Shown here: positions 33,834-42,581 of the stretch, piece after piece | How the letters are laid out: every line of letters begins with the position of its first letter | Position numbering within the stretch: position 1 is the stretch's first letter | Assembly: GCF_900177725.1 (NCBI RefSeq) | Contig: NZ_FXAT01000001.1 | Coordinates: forward strand, 992,001 to 1,056,000 | DNA length: 64,000 nucleotides | Origin: Paraburkholderia susongensis | GTDB taxonomy: Bacteria; Pseudomonadota; Gammaproteobacteria; Burkholderiales; Burkholderiaceae | Reading direction: 5' to 3' | Position numbers and translations under genes: made by a program | The notes under the pieces: generated by a model | The model's database searches: none | Told to the model about the DNA's origin: nothing | What the model saw: the letters and a program-made list of their open reading frames with translations, nothing else

Positions 33834-34496
33834 ATGACACGAGTTCGCGTTAATGGCTTCACCATCTCGCTCGACGGATACGGAGCAGGCCCGAATCAGG
33901 ACATCAATAATCCGCTCGGCGTTGGCGGGACGGAACTGCACCAATGGCTTGTCCCGACACGCACGTTCCAGCGGGCCTTGTTCGGCAAGGACGGCGGTAC
34001 GACCGGGGTTGACGATGACTTCGCCGCTCGTGGCTTTCAGAATGTCGGGGCCTGGATTCTTGGGAGAAACATGTTCGGACCCATTCGAGGGGACTGGCCG
34101 GACACAAACTGGAAAGGCTGGTGGGGAGACAATCCACCGTATCACGCTCCCGTCTTCATCTTGACCCATCATGCTCGTCCCCCCATCGAGATGGAAGGCG
34201 GCACGACGTTCCACTTCATAACAGGAGGCATTCGCGAGGCGCTCGACCGTGCACGCGAGACCGCTGCCGGAATGGACGTGCGGATCGGCGGTGGGCCGGA
34301 CACAATCAAGCAGTATCTTCGTGAGGGCCTCATCGATGAACTGCACATTGCTATCTCGCCGGTCCTGCTCGGCCGGGGAGAATCGCTGTTCCAAGGGGTC
34401 GACTCGCGGGCTCTGGGATACGAATGCGTTGAATGCGTAGCGTCGGAGAAGGCCACGCATGTCGTCCTGCGGCGCCAAGGGCGCACAAACGCCTAA
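33834..34496 (+). CDS. Dihydrofolate-reductase-like (RibD C-terminal) protein
   Basis: 220 residues. Begins VRVNGFTISLDGYGAGPNQD and contains GAWILGRNMFG, PVFILTHHARPP, ITGGIREAL and VRIGGGPDTIKQYLREGLIDELHI, the standard order of the RibD_C / bacterial bifunctional deaminase-reductase fold. It binds NADPH; the substrate is unknown. GGAGG lies six bases upstream of the ATG. No operon partner. Confidence 0.88.
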   Translation: MTRVRVNGFTISLDGYGAGPNQDINNPLGVGGTELHQWLVPTRTFQRALFGKDGGTTGVDDDFAARGFQNVGAWILGRNMFGPIRGDWPDTNWKGWWGDNPPYHAPVFILTHHARPPIEMEGGTTFHFITGGIREALDRARETAAGMDVRIGGGPDTIKQYLREGLIDELHIAISPVLLGRGESLFQGVDSRALGYECVECVASEKATHVVLRRQGRTNA

Positions 34497-34585
34497 CCAC
34501 TCGCTGAAGGCCGACGTCCCTGACGGGCCGCGGCCTTAGCCTCGACGTTGAGTGTCCGCTTTTCCGATTCCTCTTTCTGCGCTCG

Positions 34586-36049
34586 TCAAAGCCGCGATCG
34601 ATCGCCCAGTCCTTCAAAGTCGCCCGGCAACTGTGTGGTGTCGCAGTACGACCTTTCACGACATGACGAACGAAGATGCGTATGTTCGCGGGAAGGAACG
34701 GCCGCAGCCGAACTGCTGTAGTCGCTCGTGGACGCCGCGTATTCTCCGCCCTTCCAGTCGTCGCGCAAAGTGCGCCGTCCGGTCCGCGACAGCAGCACGA
34801 GCGCGATAGCCAGCAGGCTCGTGCCGAACAGATAGCTCGGTGGAAGGTAGCTGGCGTCCGTGAACCGCGCGACCATCGAGATGTAGAACGGCGCAAGGCC
34901 GCCGAACAACATCACCGCCGTGTTATACGCAATCGCGACGCCCGTCGAGCGGCCTTGCACCGTAAAGATCTTCACCAGCATCCCAGGATGGGCCGCACCC
35001 TGCAGTGTCAGGAACAGCGTGCCGACGATCTGCACGAACATCAGTCTCTGCTCACTCGGCTGCGCCAGCAGAAACCAGAAGAGCGGAAAGACGCACACGA
35101 GCCAGCCCGCGATGAAGAAGCAGAACAGCCGGTAAGCGCCAACGCGATCCGCAAGCAAGCCGAACAGCGGCGACAGCATCGTCGTGGCGAGACTCGTCAC
35201 CAGCACGCCCTTTAGCGTCGAGCCCAGCGACAGGTGCAGATGGAACTGCGCATAGTTCGGCAGATACGCATGCCAGACGTAGTTCAGCGACGTGCCGGCG
35301 ATCATCACGCCCATCGCGCAAACGAGCGCATCGCCATTTTCGCGGACGAACTGACGTGCACGCGCGAGCGCCGGTGCCTGCGCGGCCGGGCGTGCCTGCA
35401 TCCGGTGAAAATCGTCCGACTCGTTGACGTGATGCCGTATGTAGAAACCAATCGGCCCGACGAGCGCGCCGATCAGAAACGGTATGCGCCATCCCCACGC
35501 GGCGAGCGCTTCATGCGACAGGTGACTCGACAGCAGGTAGCTGAAGCCCGACGACAGGATCGTCGCAAAGCCGAGCGACAGCATGTTGAAGCTGCCGTAG
35601 AACATTTTCTTGCCCGGCGGCGCCACTTCGTAGATCGTGACCGAAGACAGCGCGAACTGCGCGCCGACCGCGAAGCCCTGCGCGAGCCGGCCGGCGACGA
35701 CGAGAACCGGTGCCACCGCACCGATCGTCGCGTAGCCCGGCGTCAACGCGAGCAGCAACGAGGCCATCGACATCGCCACCATGATCCACGACAGCGCCTT
35801 CACGCGCCCTGCCCGGTCGGCATACATTCCCATCACGACGCCGCCGATCGGCCGCATCAGAAAACCGACGGCGAACGTCGCGAACGTCAGCAACAGCGAC
35901 TCGCCGCGGCTGACGGCGGGAAAGAACGTCCGGGCGATGATGCCCGAGAAGAAGGCATACACCGAGAAGTCGAACCACTCGAACGTGCCCCCCGCCACGG
36001 TCGTGACGATGACTTTACGAATCCTGCTGGCTTCGCTTGCCGTGTCCAT
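34586..36049 (-). CDS. MFS transporter (metabolite:H+ symporter type)
   Basis: 487 residues, 12 TM. Family marks: GGTFEWFDFSVYAFFSG in TM1, GGVVMGMYADRAGRVKALS loop, and a GFYIRHHVNESDDF segment. This is the proline/betaine-like MHS subfamily importing a carboxylate or amine. The start at 36049 is 4 bases after the stop of the hydrolase gene. The last 45 residues (from about 440) are Ser/Arg-rich and unlike the family, suggesting that the original stop was lost. It probably imports the compound processed by the C45 peptidase and hydrolase. Confidence 0.88.
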   Translation of the reverse strand: MDTASEASRIRKVIVTTVAGGTFEWFDFSVYAFFSGIIARTFFPAVSRGESLLLTFATFAVGFLMRPIGGVVMGMYADRAGRVKALSWIMVAMSMASLLLALTPGYATIGAVAPVLVVAGRLAQGFAVGAQFALSSVTIYEVAPPGKKMFYGSFNMLSLGFATILSSGFSYLLSSHLSHEALAAWGWRIPFLIGALVGPIGFYIRHHVNESDDFHRMQARPAAQAPALARARQFVRENGDALVCAMGVMIAGTSLNYVWHAYLPNYAQFHLHLSLGSTLKGVLVTSLATTMLSPLFGLLADRVGAYRLFCFFIAGWLVCVFPLFWFLLAQPSEQRLMFVQIVGTLFLTLQGAAHPGMLVKIFTVQGRSTGVAIAYNTAVMLFGGLAPFYISMVARFTDASYLPPSYLFGTSLLAIALVLLSRTGRRTLRDDWKGGEYAASTSDYSSSAAAVPSREHTHLRSSCRERSYCDTTQLPGDFEGLGDRSRL

Positions 36050-36053
36050 GCGC

Positions 36054-36926
36054 CTATCCCTGGGTTCGCATCGCGCGCAGTTGCTGCGCGAAGAAGTCCT
36101 GGACCACGTCGACCACCTGCATGCCGTTGTGGGCGATATTGTCGAGCTCGTCGAAGCGCACGCCAATACCCGCTGCGTCGAACGACGCCTTGAGCGTTCT
36201 CAGCCGCTCGGGGCGCGTGGCGCCCGCGTCATTGATACCCGGCAGGTACATCGGGCTATCGTCGCGCACCGTAATTTCCCAGGTTTCCAGGTCCGCGCGC
36301 CCCACCACCATCTGCACCGGCACACGCCGCAGCGCGGGGAGATCGAAGGGCTTGCCGAAATGCCGCTCGAAGCCGCCGAGCCCGAGCCACCAGTCTTTCG
36401 ATTGATCGAGCACGGTCACATTGCCCGGCGCGCCGATCGAAGCTGCCCACAGCCGTTCCGGGTGAACGTACGCGAAGCGGTTCACGAACTGGCCACCGCC
36501 TGAGTAGCCGAACAGCGCAAACGTGTTGAACTGTTTGCCGTAACGCTCGCCTACTTCGCTCACCATGTCGAGCAGCACCCTGTCGTAGCGGATGTCGCCC
36601 TCGACGAGGCGCTTGAAGCCGTTGCGATTGCCATCGCCGCGCACCCCTACCGGAAACAGCGGGCACAACACGATACAGCGGTTCCAGCGGCCGAATGGCG
36701 CGAACGCATCGCGGTATTGCGTGAACTGACGGCCGGTACCGTGCATCACGACGACGAGTTCGACGTCGTTGCCGGGCGTCGTCACTTCGTGAGGCACGTA
36801 TAGCACGTACGGAAAGCGCGGATCGCTCCGGCTCGCGTAGACGGTCGTCGTGCCGAGGTCGTACAGCGCTTCGGCTTTCACGTGACCGGTATGAGACGGC
36901 GTTGCGGTTTCGGTAACTTCGGACAT
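36054..36926 (-). CDS. Alpha/beta hydrolase
   Basis: 290 residues. Nucleophile motif GYSGGG (about 154-159), an earlier oxyanion-loop region VVVMHGTGRQ, and a C-terminal NIAHNG with the likely catalytic His. It resembles the PHB-depolymerase/ carbohydrate esterase group, but lacks a signal peptide and so is cytosolic. Very strong ribosome site GGGAGGAG seven bases before ATG. It lies between the C45 peptidase and the transporter. Confidence 0.85.
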   Translation of the reverse strand: MSEVTETATPSHTGHVKAEALYDLGTTTVYASRSDPRFPYVLYVPHEVTTPGNDVELVVVMHGTGRQFTQYRDAFAPFGRWNRCIVLCPLFPVGVRGDGNRNGFKRLVEGDIRYDRVLLDMVSEVGERYGKQFNTFALFGYSGGGQFVNRFAYVHPERLWAASIGAPGNVTVLDQSKDWWLGLGGFERHFGKPFDLPALRRVPVQMVVGRADLETWEITVRDDSPMYLPGINDAGATRPERLRTLKASFDAAGIGVRFDELDNIAHNGMQVVDVVQDFFAQQLRAMRTQG

Positions 36927-36991
36927 CTATTTGCTCCTCCCTGACTGTTTGAATGTGGCGCGCAGCGTCGCGCTGTATCGCGCTATGTCGT

Positions 36992-38137
36992 TCAGGCTGC
37001 TTCGGCGATGGGATCCCGCTGCAGGCTGTAGCGGGTGAACACGCGGTTGAGCGCCGGCATCGGCGCGACGTCCATCTCGCCTGCCGCCGGCTGCATGACG
37101 ATCATCGCGACCGTCGCCGTCATCGTGTGGCGCGTGCCCAGACGCGGCGGCCTGCACACCGAATACGGCGTGCCGAATGCATCGAACAGCGCAGCCTTGA
37201 CCGCGTTGCGATCGAGCTTCGGCGCCGCGTTCAACAGCTGGCGCACGCGCCAGTCGCGGTAGTAACTGTCGGGCGAGTTCTCGCAGCCGGTGTCGCGCAG
37301 CTTCGTGCGGGCAATCGGGCTGACCCAGTGGTTCGCGTGCACGATCAGTTGATCGTCGCCCGGGTAGATCGGGAAAGCTTCGTCGGGCGCGCATTCGAAA
37401 TCGATGCCGAAGCCCTCGGCCATGCCCAGCATGATGTTGTTCGAACACGATTTCGGGGTCGTCGCGACCGTGCGCAGCGCATTGGCGAACACCGGCTCTT
37501 CGAGCACCCGGCGGCGCAGCAGCGACAGCGGCACGCCCAGTTGCGTATAGTCGCGATCCGACTCGAGATAGTTCGCCGTGATCGACACGCCCGCCGCATT
37601 CAGCCCGCTGCGCGCAAGGCCGCCCGCCTCGACGAAGGTCAGATAGTCGGGCCCGTCGTCGTTATGCACGCGCAGCACGATGCCGGTATCGACGCAATCG
37701 GCCTTCCAGTCCCAGTTCTGCGCGTGGATCAACTGCCCGTTCGCCGAGCGCGACGGCAGCACGAGCACGCCTGTGCAACCGTCTTCGTCTTCGATGCCGG
37801 CGTCGGCGTCGGCAAGCTTCGCCTGTTCCACACGCGCTTTTGCGAGCACCTCGGTGCGGGCGTTGATCATCACAATGTCCTCATAGGCCACTTCGGCCCC
37901 GGCCGCGATGCCGCGCATCTCCTCGAGGTAGGCCGGCTGGAACTCGCCGATCGCCTGTTCGAGCGAGCGGATGAACGCCGTGCGCGCCTCCTCGCTGTAG
38001 CCGAGACTGCGTAACGTCTGCCCGTATCGCGACGCGCTCAGGCGCACGCGCTCCGCTACCGCACGGCCGTACTGCAGGCCGCGATCGTAGGGCTTGCCGG
38101 ATACGCTGACAAAAGGAAACGGCTGGATTTGCGACAT
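36992..38137 (-). CDS. C45 family peptidase / acyltransferase-like Ntn hydrolase
   Basis: 381 residues. The segment EDEDGCTGVLVLP carries the Cys (about 120) that becomes the N-terminal nucleophile after self-cleavage in C45 enzymes such as acyl-CoA:6-aminopenicillanate acyltransferase. IHAQNWDWK and the NANHW-like LIVHANHWVSP follow, as in the family. It hydrolyses or transfers acyl groups on amides. Ribosome site AAGGAG eight bases before ATG. It heads a three-gene operon with the hydrolase and MFS transporter, divergent from a LysR gene. Confidence 0.87.
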   Translation of the reverse strand: MSQIQPFPFVSVSGKPYDRGLQYGRAVAERVRLSASRYGQTLRSLGYSEEARTAFIRSLEQAIGEFQPAYLEEMRGIAAGAEVAYEDIVMINARTEVLAKARVEQAKLADADAGIEDEDGCTGVLVLPSRSANGQLIHAQNWDWKADCVDTGIVLRVHNDDGPDYLTFVEAGGLARSGLNAAGVSITANYLESDRDYTQLGVPLSLLRRRVLEEPVFANALRTVATTPKSCSNNIMLGMAEGFGIDFECAPDEAFPIYPGDDQLIVHANHWVSPIARTKLRDTGCENSPDSYYRDWRVRQLLNAAPKLDRNAVKAALFDAFGTPYSVCRPPRLGTRHTMTATVAMIVMQPAAGEMDVAPMPALNRVFTRYSLQRDPIAEAA

Positions 38138-38262
38138 CGTTTGGACTCCTTACCCTGAAAAGCTCCGCATCGGACCTCGCGGCGGCGCTCGTGGCGTCCG
38201 ATAGGCTGATTGAGTCGATTCTCAGCCGCGATAAACAAAATAAAAAGCGTTATTTTCTTTAC

Positions 38263-38289
38263 CGAAACGAAAAAATTATTTTCGTTTCG
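38263..38289. promoter_or_regulatory. Inverted repeat, likely LysR operator
   Basis: Arms CGAAACGAAAA (38263-38273) and TTTTCGTTTCG (38279-38289) match exactly around AATTA. It lies in the 197-base AT-rich spacer between the divergent C45 operon and the LysR gene. Confidence 0.7.
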
Positions 38290-38334
38290 TGCGATCATCC
38301 GGCGCTTGGGGCTGGCATTTTCAGGAGGTTTGGG

Positions 38335-39213
38335 ATGAGCGAAATCCGGATGCTCCGGACGTTTCTGGCAATCGAAAAACATGGAACGATGGCTGCCGCG
38401 GCTGACCGCATCGCACTGACGCACGCGGCCGTCGGCGCGCAGATGCGCACGCTGGAGCGCGTGTGCCAGCGTCAGTTGTTCGACCGCAGCGGGCGGAGCA
38501 TTCAATTGAACGATGCCGGCCGCTCGATCATCGAGCAGGCGCGCACGGTGATCGCCGCCTATGACTCGCTGCTACGCGGCGTGGCCGACAAGCACACCAT
38601 CGAAGGCTCGATTACGATCGGCTCGACCGTTTCGTCGATGGGCTTTCTCGCGGCAAACGTGATCCGGCTGAAAGTGCCTTATCCGGGTTTGAACGTACGG
38701 CTCACACATGACAGCAGCCCCGAACTGGAGCGACAGGTACGGGCCGGCGAGATCGACGCGGCGGTCATCATCAGCGAACCGCGCGTGACCACGCTGCCGG
38801 AATCGTGGGAGCGTCTTTACGAGGAACCGCTCGTGCTGCTGGCGAATCCGGCGATTGCTCCAGCCGATGCGTCGGTCACCTCGCTGCTCAAGCGCCATCC
38901 GTTCATCGGTTTCGAGAAGGTGTCGATAACCGGAAGACATGTGAGCAGCGTTCTGCGGCGTCTGCGCGTCGATGTGAACCCGGTGCTGGAGATGAACTCG
39001 ATTGCCGCGATTGCCGATCTGGTGCGTCAGAACATCGGCGTTTCGATCGTGCCGCGCCTGCGGCATGCTGCGTGGGAAGACGATCCGCAGTTGTCCGTCA
39101 AACTGATTCCCGGTGCGACGTGGCGCCGGCACGTCGCATGGTATGAGTTCGGCCGTCAGCCGCGGGCGACCGCGATCGTCAAAAACCAGTTGCTTGCGGC
39201 GTTAGCGGATTAG
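38335..39213 (+). CDS. LysR family transcriptional regulator
   Basis: 292 residues from ATG 38335, chosen for the AGGAGGT ribosome site; the open frame starts earlier but through the operator. Helix-turn-helix FLAIEKHGTMAAAADRIALTHAAVGAQMRTLE, then an effector domain. It probably regulates the divergent C45-hydrolase-MFS operon in response to its substrate. Confidence 0.9.
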   Translation: MSEIRMLRTFLAIEKHGTMAAAADRIALTHAAVGAQMRTLERVCQRQLFDRSGRSIQLNDAGRSIIEQARTVIAAYDSLLRGVADKHTIEGSITIGSTVSSMGFLAANVIRLKVPYPGLNVRLTHDSSPELERQVRAGEIDAAVIISEPRVTTLPESWERLYEEPLVLLANPAIAPADASVTSLLKRHPFIGFEKVSITGRHVSSVLRRLRVDVNPVLEMNSIAAIADLVRQNIGVSIVPRLRHAAWEDDPQLSVKLIPGATWRRHVAWYEFGRQPRATAIVKNQLLAALAD

Positions 39214-39331
39214 AACAGCGTGGACTGATCGCATCTCACTGGATTGCGATCGGCAGCGCGCGACTCGTTGCAGCCAACCGGCCTTCGCAACGGGCATCGC
39301 GCGATGCCCGAACGGCGTTACTCCGCTTCTC

Positions 39332-40210
39332 TCACCCTTTCGCCCACGCCTGAACCGTCCCCGCGACGAACTCGCGATACGACCTCGGCTTGCGGCCCAG
39401 CAGCTGCGCGAGCCGTTCGACCTCCGCTGCGGATGCCACCGCGCCGTCCCGCTGATAGCGCTGCATCATCAGCCGCATGTCATATGCGAGCCACGCCGGA
39501 GCGGACGCCTTGAGACGTTGTTCGAGCACGTCGAGATCGTCGCCGCCATAACGCACCGTGCGTTCGAGCGCTTCGGACCACGCCGCGCTCACCGTTTCCG
39601 CCGTCATTGCATCGGGACCGACGAGTTCGTATGCAATGCGCGGCAGCGGACCATCAGCGCGTTCGCGACGGAGCAGTTCACGCGCCGCGGCATCGCCGAT
39701 GTCGCGCACATCGACCATCGAGATGCCTTTGCTTCCAATCGGCATTCCATAGACGCCATGTGTGAGCAACGCGTCCTTCTGACGGGCGTCGTTCTGAATG
39801 AAATACGCTGGGCGCAGCACGGTTGCGGGCAAGTCGCATTGCTCGATCATCCGTTCGGCTGTGTGCTTGCTGGCGAAATGCGGAACGTCCGCGTACTCCG
39901 CGCCCTTGAAGACCGACAGGTACACCAGGCCCTTCACGCCCGCTTCGCGAGCGACGCTCAGGGTCTGCAGCACTTGCGTCAGTTCGTCGGCGGCGTTGGG
40001 TGCGAGCAGGAATAGCACGCTGACACCGCGCATCGCATCGCGGATGGAGTCCACGTCGGACAGATCGCCTCTCACTGCGATGACGCCATCCTCAAATTGC
40101 GCCTTGGCGGGCGAACGCGTCAGCGCCCGCACTTCTACGTCGCTACTGCGCAGATGTTCCAGCACCTGCTTGCCCACGACGCCCGTGCTTCCGGTTACCA
40201 GAATTGCCAT
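39332..40210 (-). CDS. NmrA-like NAD(P)-binding SDR protein
   Basis: 292 residues. Begins MAILVTGSTGVVGKQVLEHL, the glycine-rich nucleotide motif of atypical SDRs, then VLRPAYFIQN and SMVDVRDIGDAAARELL. It has no Tyr-x3-Lys pair typical of classical SDRs, so it may sense redox state rather than catalyse. Divergent from a LysR gene with a shared inverted repeat between them. Confidence 0.87.
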   Translation of the reverse strand: MAILVTGSTGVVGKQVLEHLRSSDVEVRALTRSPAKAQFEDGVIAVRGDLSDVDSIRDAMRGVSVLFLLAPNAADELTQVLQTLSVAREAGVKGLVYLSVFKGAEYADVPHFASKHTAERMIEQCDLPATVLRPAYFIQNDARQKDALLTHGVYGMPIGSKGISMVDVRDIGDAAARELLRRERADGPLPRIAYELVGPDAMTAETVSAAWSEALERTVRYGGDDLDVLEQRLKASAPAWLAYDMRLMMQRYQRDGAVASAAEVERLAQLLGRKPRSYREFVAGTVQAWAKG

Positions 40211-40261
40211 GATTTTCTCCTAAGGGTAAATGGACTGCGTCAGCCCGTAGACACACGATAG

Positions 40262-40322
40262 TCGTTCCATCCAACAACGGAAAGTGCCAGAATAAAGACA
40301 TGTCGTCTCACTGATGGAACGA
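40262..40322. promoter_or_regulatory. Spaced inverted repeat between NmrA-like and LysR genes
   Basis: TCGTTCCATC (40262-40271) and its complement GATGGAACGA (40313-40322), 41 bases apart. They are placed to flank the divergent promoters, fitting a regulator tetramer binding two sites. Confidence 0.6.
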
Positions 40323-40337
40323 TACGGGAGTTGACGT

Positions 40338-41258
40338 ATGGATCTGACCTCGCTTGCCGATTTCAACGCCGTCGCCGTGCATGGCGGCTTCGGCCCGGCC
40401 AGCCGTGCCTTGGATCGCCCCAAAGCGACCCTGTCGCGGCGCGTGGCCGAGCTCGAGGAAAGTCTGGGAGTTCGCCTGATCGAGCGAGGATCCCGGCGGC
40501 TACGGTTGACGGAAGAAGGCCAGGTTCTGCACGAGCGCACCCGAGGGTTAATGGCCGAGATCCAGGAAGCAGGCGATGCGGTCGCGTCACGCGCGCCGGT
40601 ACCACGAGGGCGCTTGCGAATCAGCGCACCTGTCGTATTCGCGCATGTCGTGCTGTGCCGGATCGCGGCACGTTTTGCGCTCGCCTATGCGCAGGTCGAA
40701 TTGGAGGTCGTCGCGGAAGACCGCGTCGCAGACCCGGCGGAAGACAGCTTCGACCTCGTTATCCGGATCGATCCGCCGCGCGACGAACTGCTGGTCGGTC
40801 GACGCATCCTCGATGACGTGAGGATGGTGGTCGCGTCGCCGTCGATGTCGATGTCGATACCGTCCGATCCTGGGGCCGACGGCAGCGACAGTAGTGGCGA
40901 AAGCGCGCGGGCCGTTCCTGCTGTCGTGTCGTCGGCATCGTCGACATCCGCTGCGATGAGTGGCGCGATGTGGACAATGCGAACACCATCCGGTGAGCTA
41001 AAAACGCTGAAACCGGCGCCGGTCTTGCGACTGTCGTCGCTTCTGATGATTCGCGACGCAGTGGTGGCGGGTGCGGGCGCAGCGCTCCTGCCTCGTTTGC
41101 TGGTCGAGCAGGACATATCACAAGGAAGGCTGGTGTGTTGGGGCACGGAAGCCGGGCCGCCAGTCGAGATCTGGGCGCTTTACAGTTCGCGTCGTCTGCT
41201 GAGCGCGAAAGTCCGCGCGTTCCTCGACATGTTGCAGGAACTCCTCGCGCGGACGTAG
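40338..41258 (+). CDS. LysR family transcriptional regulator with low-complexity insert
   Basis: 306 residues. Helix-turn-helix HGGFGPASRALDRPKATLSRRVAELE, effector domain from about 90. Between residues 172 and 210 it has a Ser/Ala/Met run (SMSMSIPSD ... SSASSTSA) that other family members lack. The insert falls near the hinge of the effector domain. GGGAG upstream of ATG. It probably controls the divergent NmrA-like gene. Confidence 0.88.
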   Translation: MDLTSLADFNAVAVHGGFGPASRALDRPKATLSRRVAELEESLGVRLIERGSRRLRLTEEGQVLHERTRGLMAEIQEAGDAVASRAPVPRGRLRISAPVVFAHVVLCRIAARFALAYAQVELEVVAEDRVADPAEDSFDLVIRIDPPRDELLVGRRILDDVRMVVASPSMSMSIPSDPGADGSDSSGESARAVPAVVSSASSTSAAMSGAMWTMRTPSGELKTLKPAPVLRLSSLLMIRDAVVAGAGAALLPRLLVEQDISQGRLVCWGTEAGPPVEIWALYSSRRLLSAKVRAFLDMLQELLART

Positions 41259-41570
41259 CTGCACACGAATAGACGCGAGCAACTTCGTCTGAACGGCAGA
41301 CAGTCACTCAATCTGCGTCGGCCTTATAACGAATAATCCGGCGAGCAACGGCTGTTGGTCTGCTGACCATCCCTTGCAAAACTCCGGGGGTCCACTTTCG
41401 GGCAGAGAGCCGCGGATCAGCCAAACGGCAAGCCAGATGATTTCACCAACCCGCGGCCGATGTTGCCTCTGCGGGCGCGCGCCAGAAACAGGCGCGCGCA
41501 GGATCAGGTCCAACGCCGGGGTCGCTCCGCATCAATACAACCGCGCGCGACAGCGGATCGTCCCCTTCAC
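41259..41570. other. Spacer, no gene seen
   Basis: 312 bases between the LysR gene and the convergent end of the phc-like operon. Short frames on both strands have no ribosome site or recognisable domain. Confidence 0.4.
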
Positions 41571-42581
41571 CTAGTCGAACACCGGCTCCGAGAACCGCTC
41601 GATCCAGACTGCCAGGCGGTCGGCCGCAAAACTGGCAGCGCGTGTGCCGGCGCGGCAGACGATGCTGTCACCTTCGCGCACAAGCTGCAGGGCGCCGCCG
41701 GCTTCTTCCAGCCACAGCAGGCAGGCCAGCCAGCCAGCGTGTTCGGCCGATACGGCCTGAGCCACCGGCCGGGTGAGGAACTCGCTCAGCGTGGCCGGCG
41801 AAGTGCAGATCAGCGCATCGCCATCGCCGCGTACTGTGGCGCCGAGGACTTCAGTGAAGACCTGCACCGCATCGGCAGCGCTGCGCCCTGCATTCTGCGT
41901 ACGCAGCTCCGCGAGGCGCGTGCTGATCGCGTGGCCGAAGCTGCCGCTGCATTCGCTCTCGGCACGCACCAGATCGGCGTAGTCCATACGCTGCCAGTCC
42001 GGCTCCACATTGCGCGTACCAGCCAGTTCGGCGCCGGCCAGGTAGGTTTCCACCGGCTGGAAGCGGCCCGGCCCGATCAGGCTCGCGCACAGCGTGTGCA
42101 CCATGCCGATGCGGGTCGCCACGGTCTGCGTCTGCAGCACGCTCAGCTTCTCGCGCACGAGTTGGTCGCGTTCCTTGCGCAGTCCCGCCAGCTCCAGCGC
42201 CTGCTTCATCTCCATGCGCAGCGCGGTGATGTCCCACGGCTTCTTGATATAGCGATGTATCTGGCCTTGATTGACGGCCTCGACGGTCTGGTCCAGCTCC
42301 GAATAGGCCGTCGTCAGGATCCGGACGATGTGGGGATAGCGCTCGCGCGCATAGCGCAGAAGTTCGTTGCCATGTTCGCCCGGCATGCGCTGGTCGGACA
42401 CCAGCACGGCCAGGCTGGCGGCGTGGGCATCCAGCATTGCCTTGCCGTCCTCCACGGAGGCGCCCGTCACCACTGGCGCAATCGCGCCGATGGCGCGCTC
42501 GAAGTATTTGACCGCGGTGGCTTCGTCATCAACGAACAGAATCGCCGGGGGCGGCGTCTGGTTGGCAATCGTATTGCTCAT
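41571..42581 (-). CDS. phcQ: PhcQ-like response regulator
   Basis: 336 residues. An N-terminal receiver domain (residues 12-130) with acidic pocket FVDDE, phospho-acceptor D63 in VSDQRMPG and Lys in YIKKPWD. A coiled-coil region (about 125-165) and an uncharacterised C-terminal domain without DNA-binding motif follow. This layout and the gene order B-S-R-Q match PhcQ of the Ralstonia quorum-sensing operon. ATGA overlap with the remains of phcR. Confidence 0.8.
   Translation of the reverse strand: MSNTIANQTPPPAILFVDDEATAVKYFERAIGAIAPVVTGASVEDGKAMLDAHAASLAVLVSDQRMPGEHGNELLRYARERYPHIVRILTTAYSELDQTVEAVNQGQIHRYIKKPWDITALRMEMKQALELAGLRKERDQLVREKLSVLQTQTVATRIGMVHTLCASLIGPGRFQPVETYLAGAELAGTRNVEPDWQRMDYADLVRAESECSGSFGHAISTRLAELRTQNAGRSAADAVQVFTEVLGATVRGDGDALICTSPATLSEFLTRPVAQAVSAEHAGWLACLLWLEEAGGALQLVREGDSIVCRAGTRAASFAADRLAVWIERFSEPVFD

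Noticed and set aside
41304..41574. Short frames on both strands between LysR and phcQ
   Set aside because: Each is under 70 codons, without ribosome site or domain; they overlap each other.
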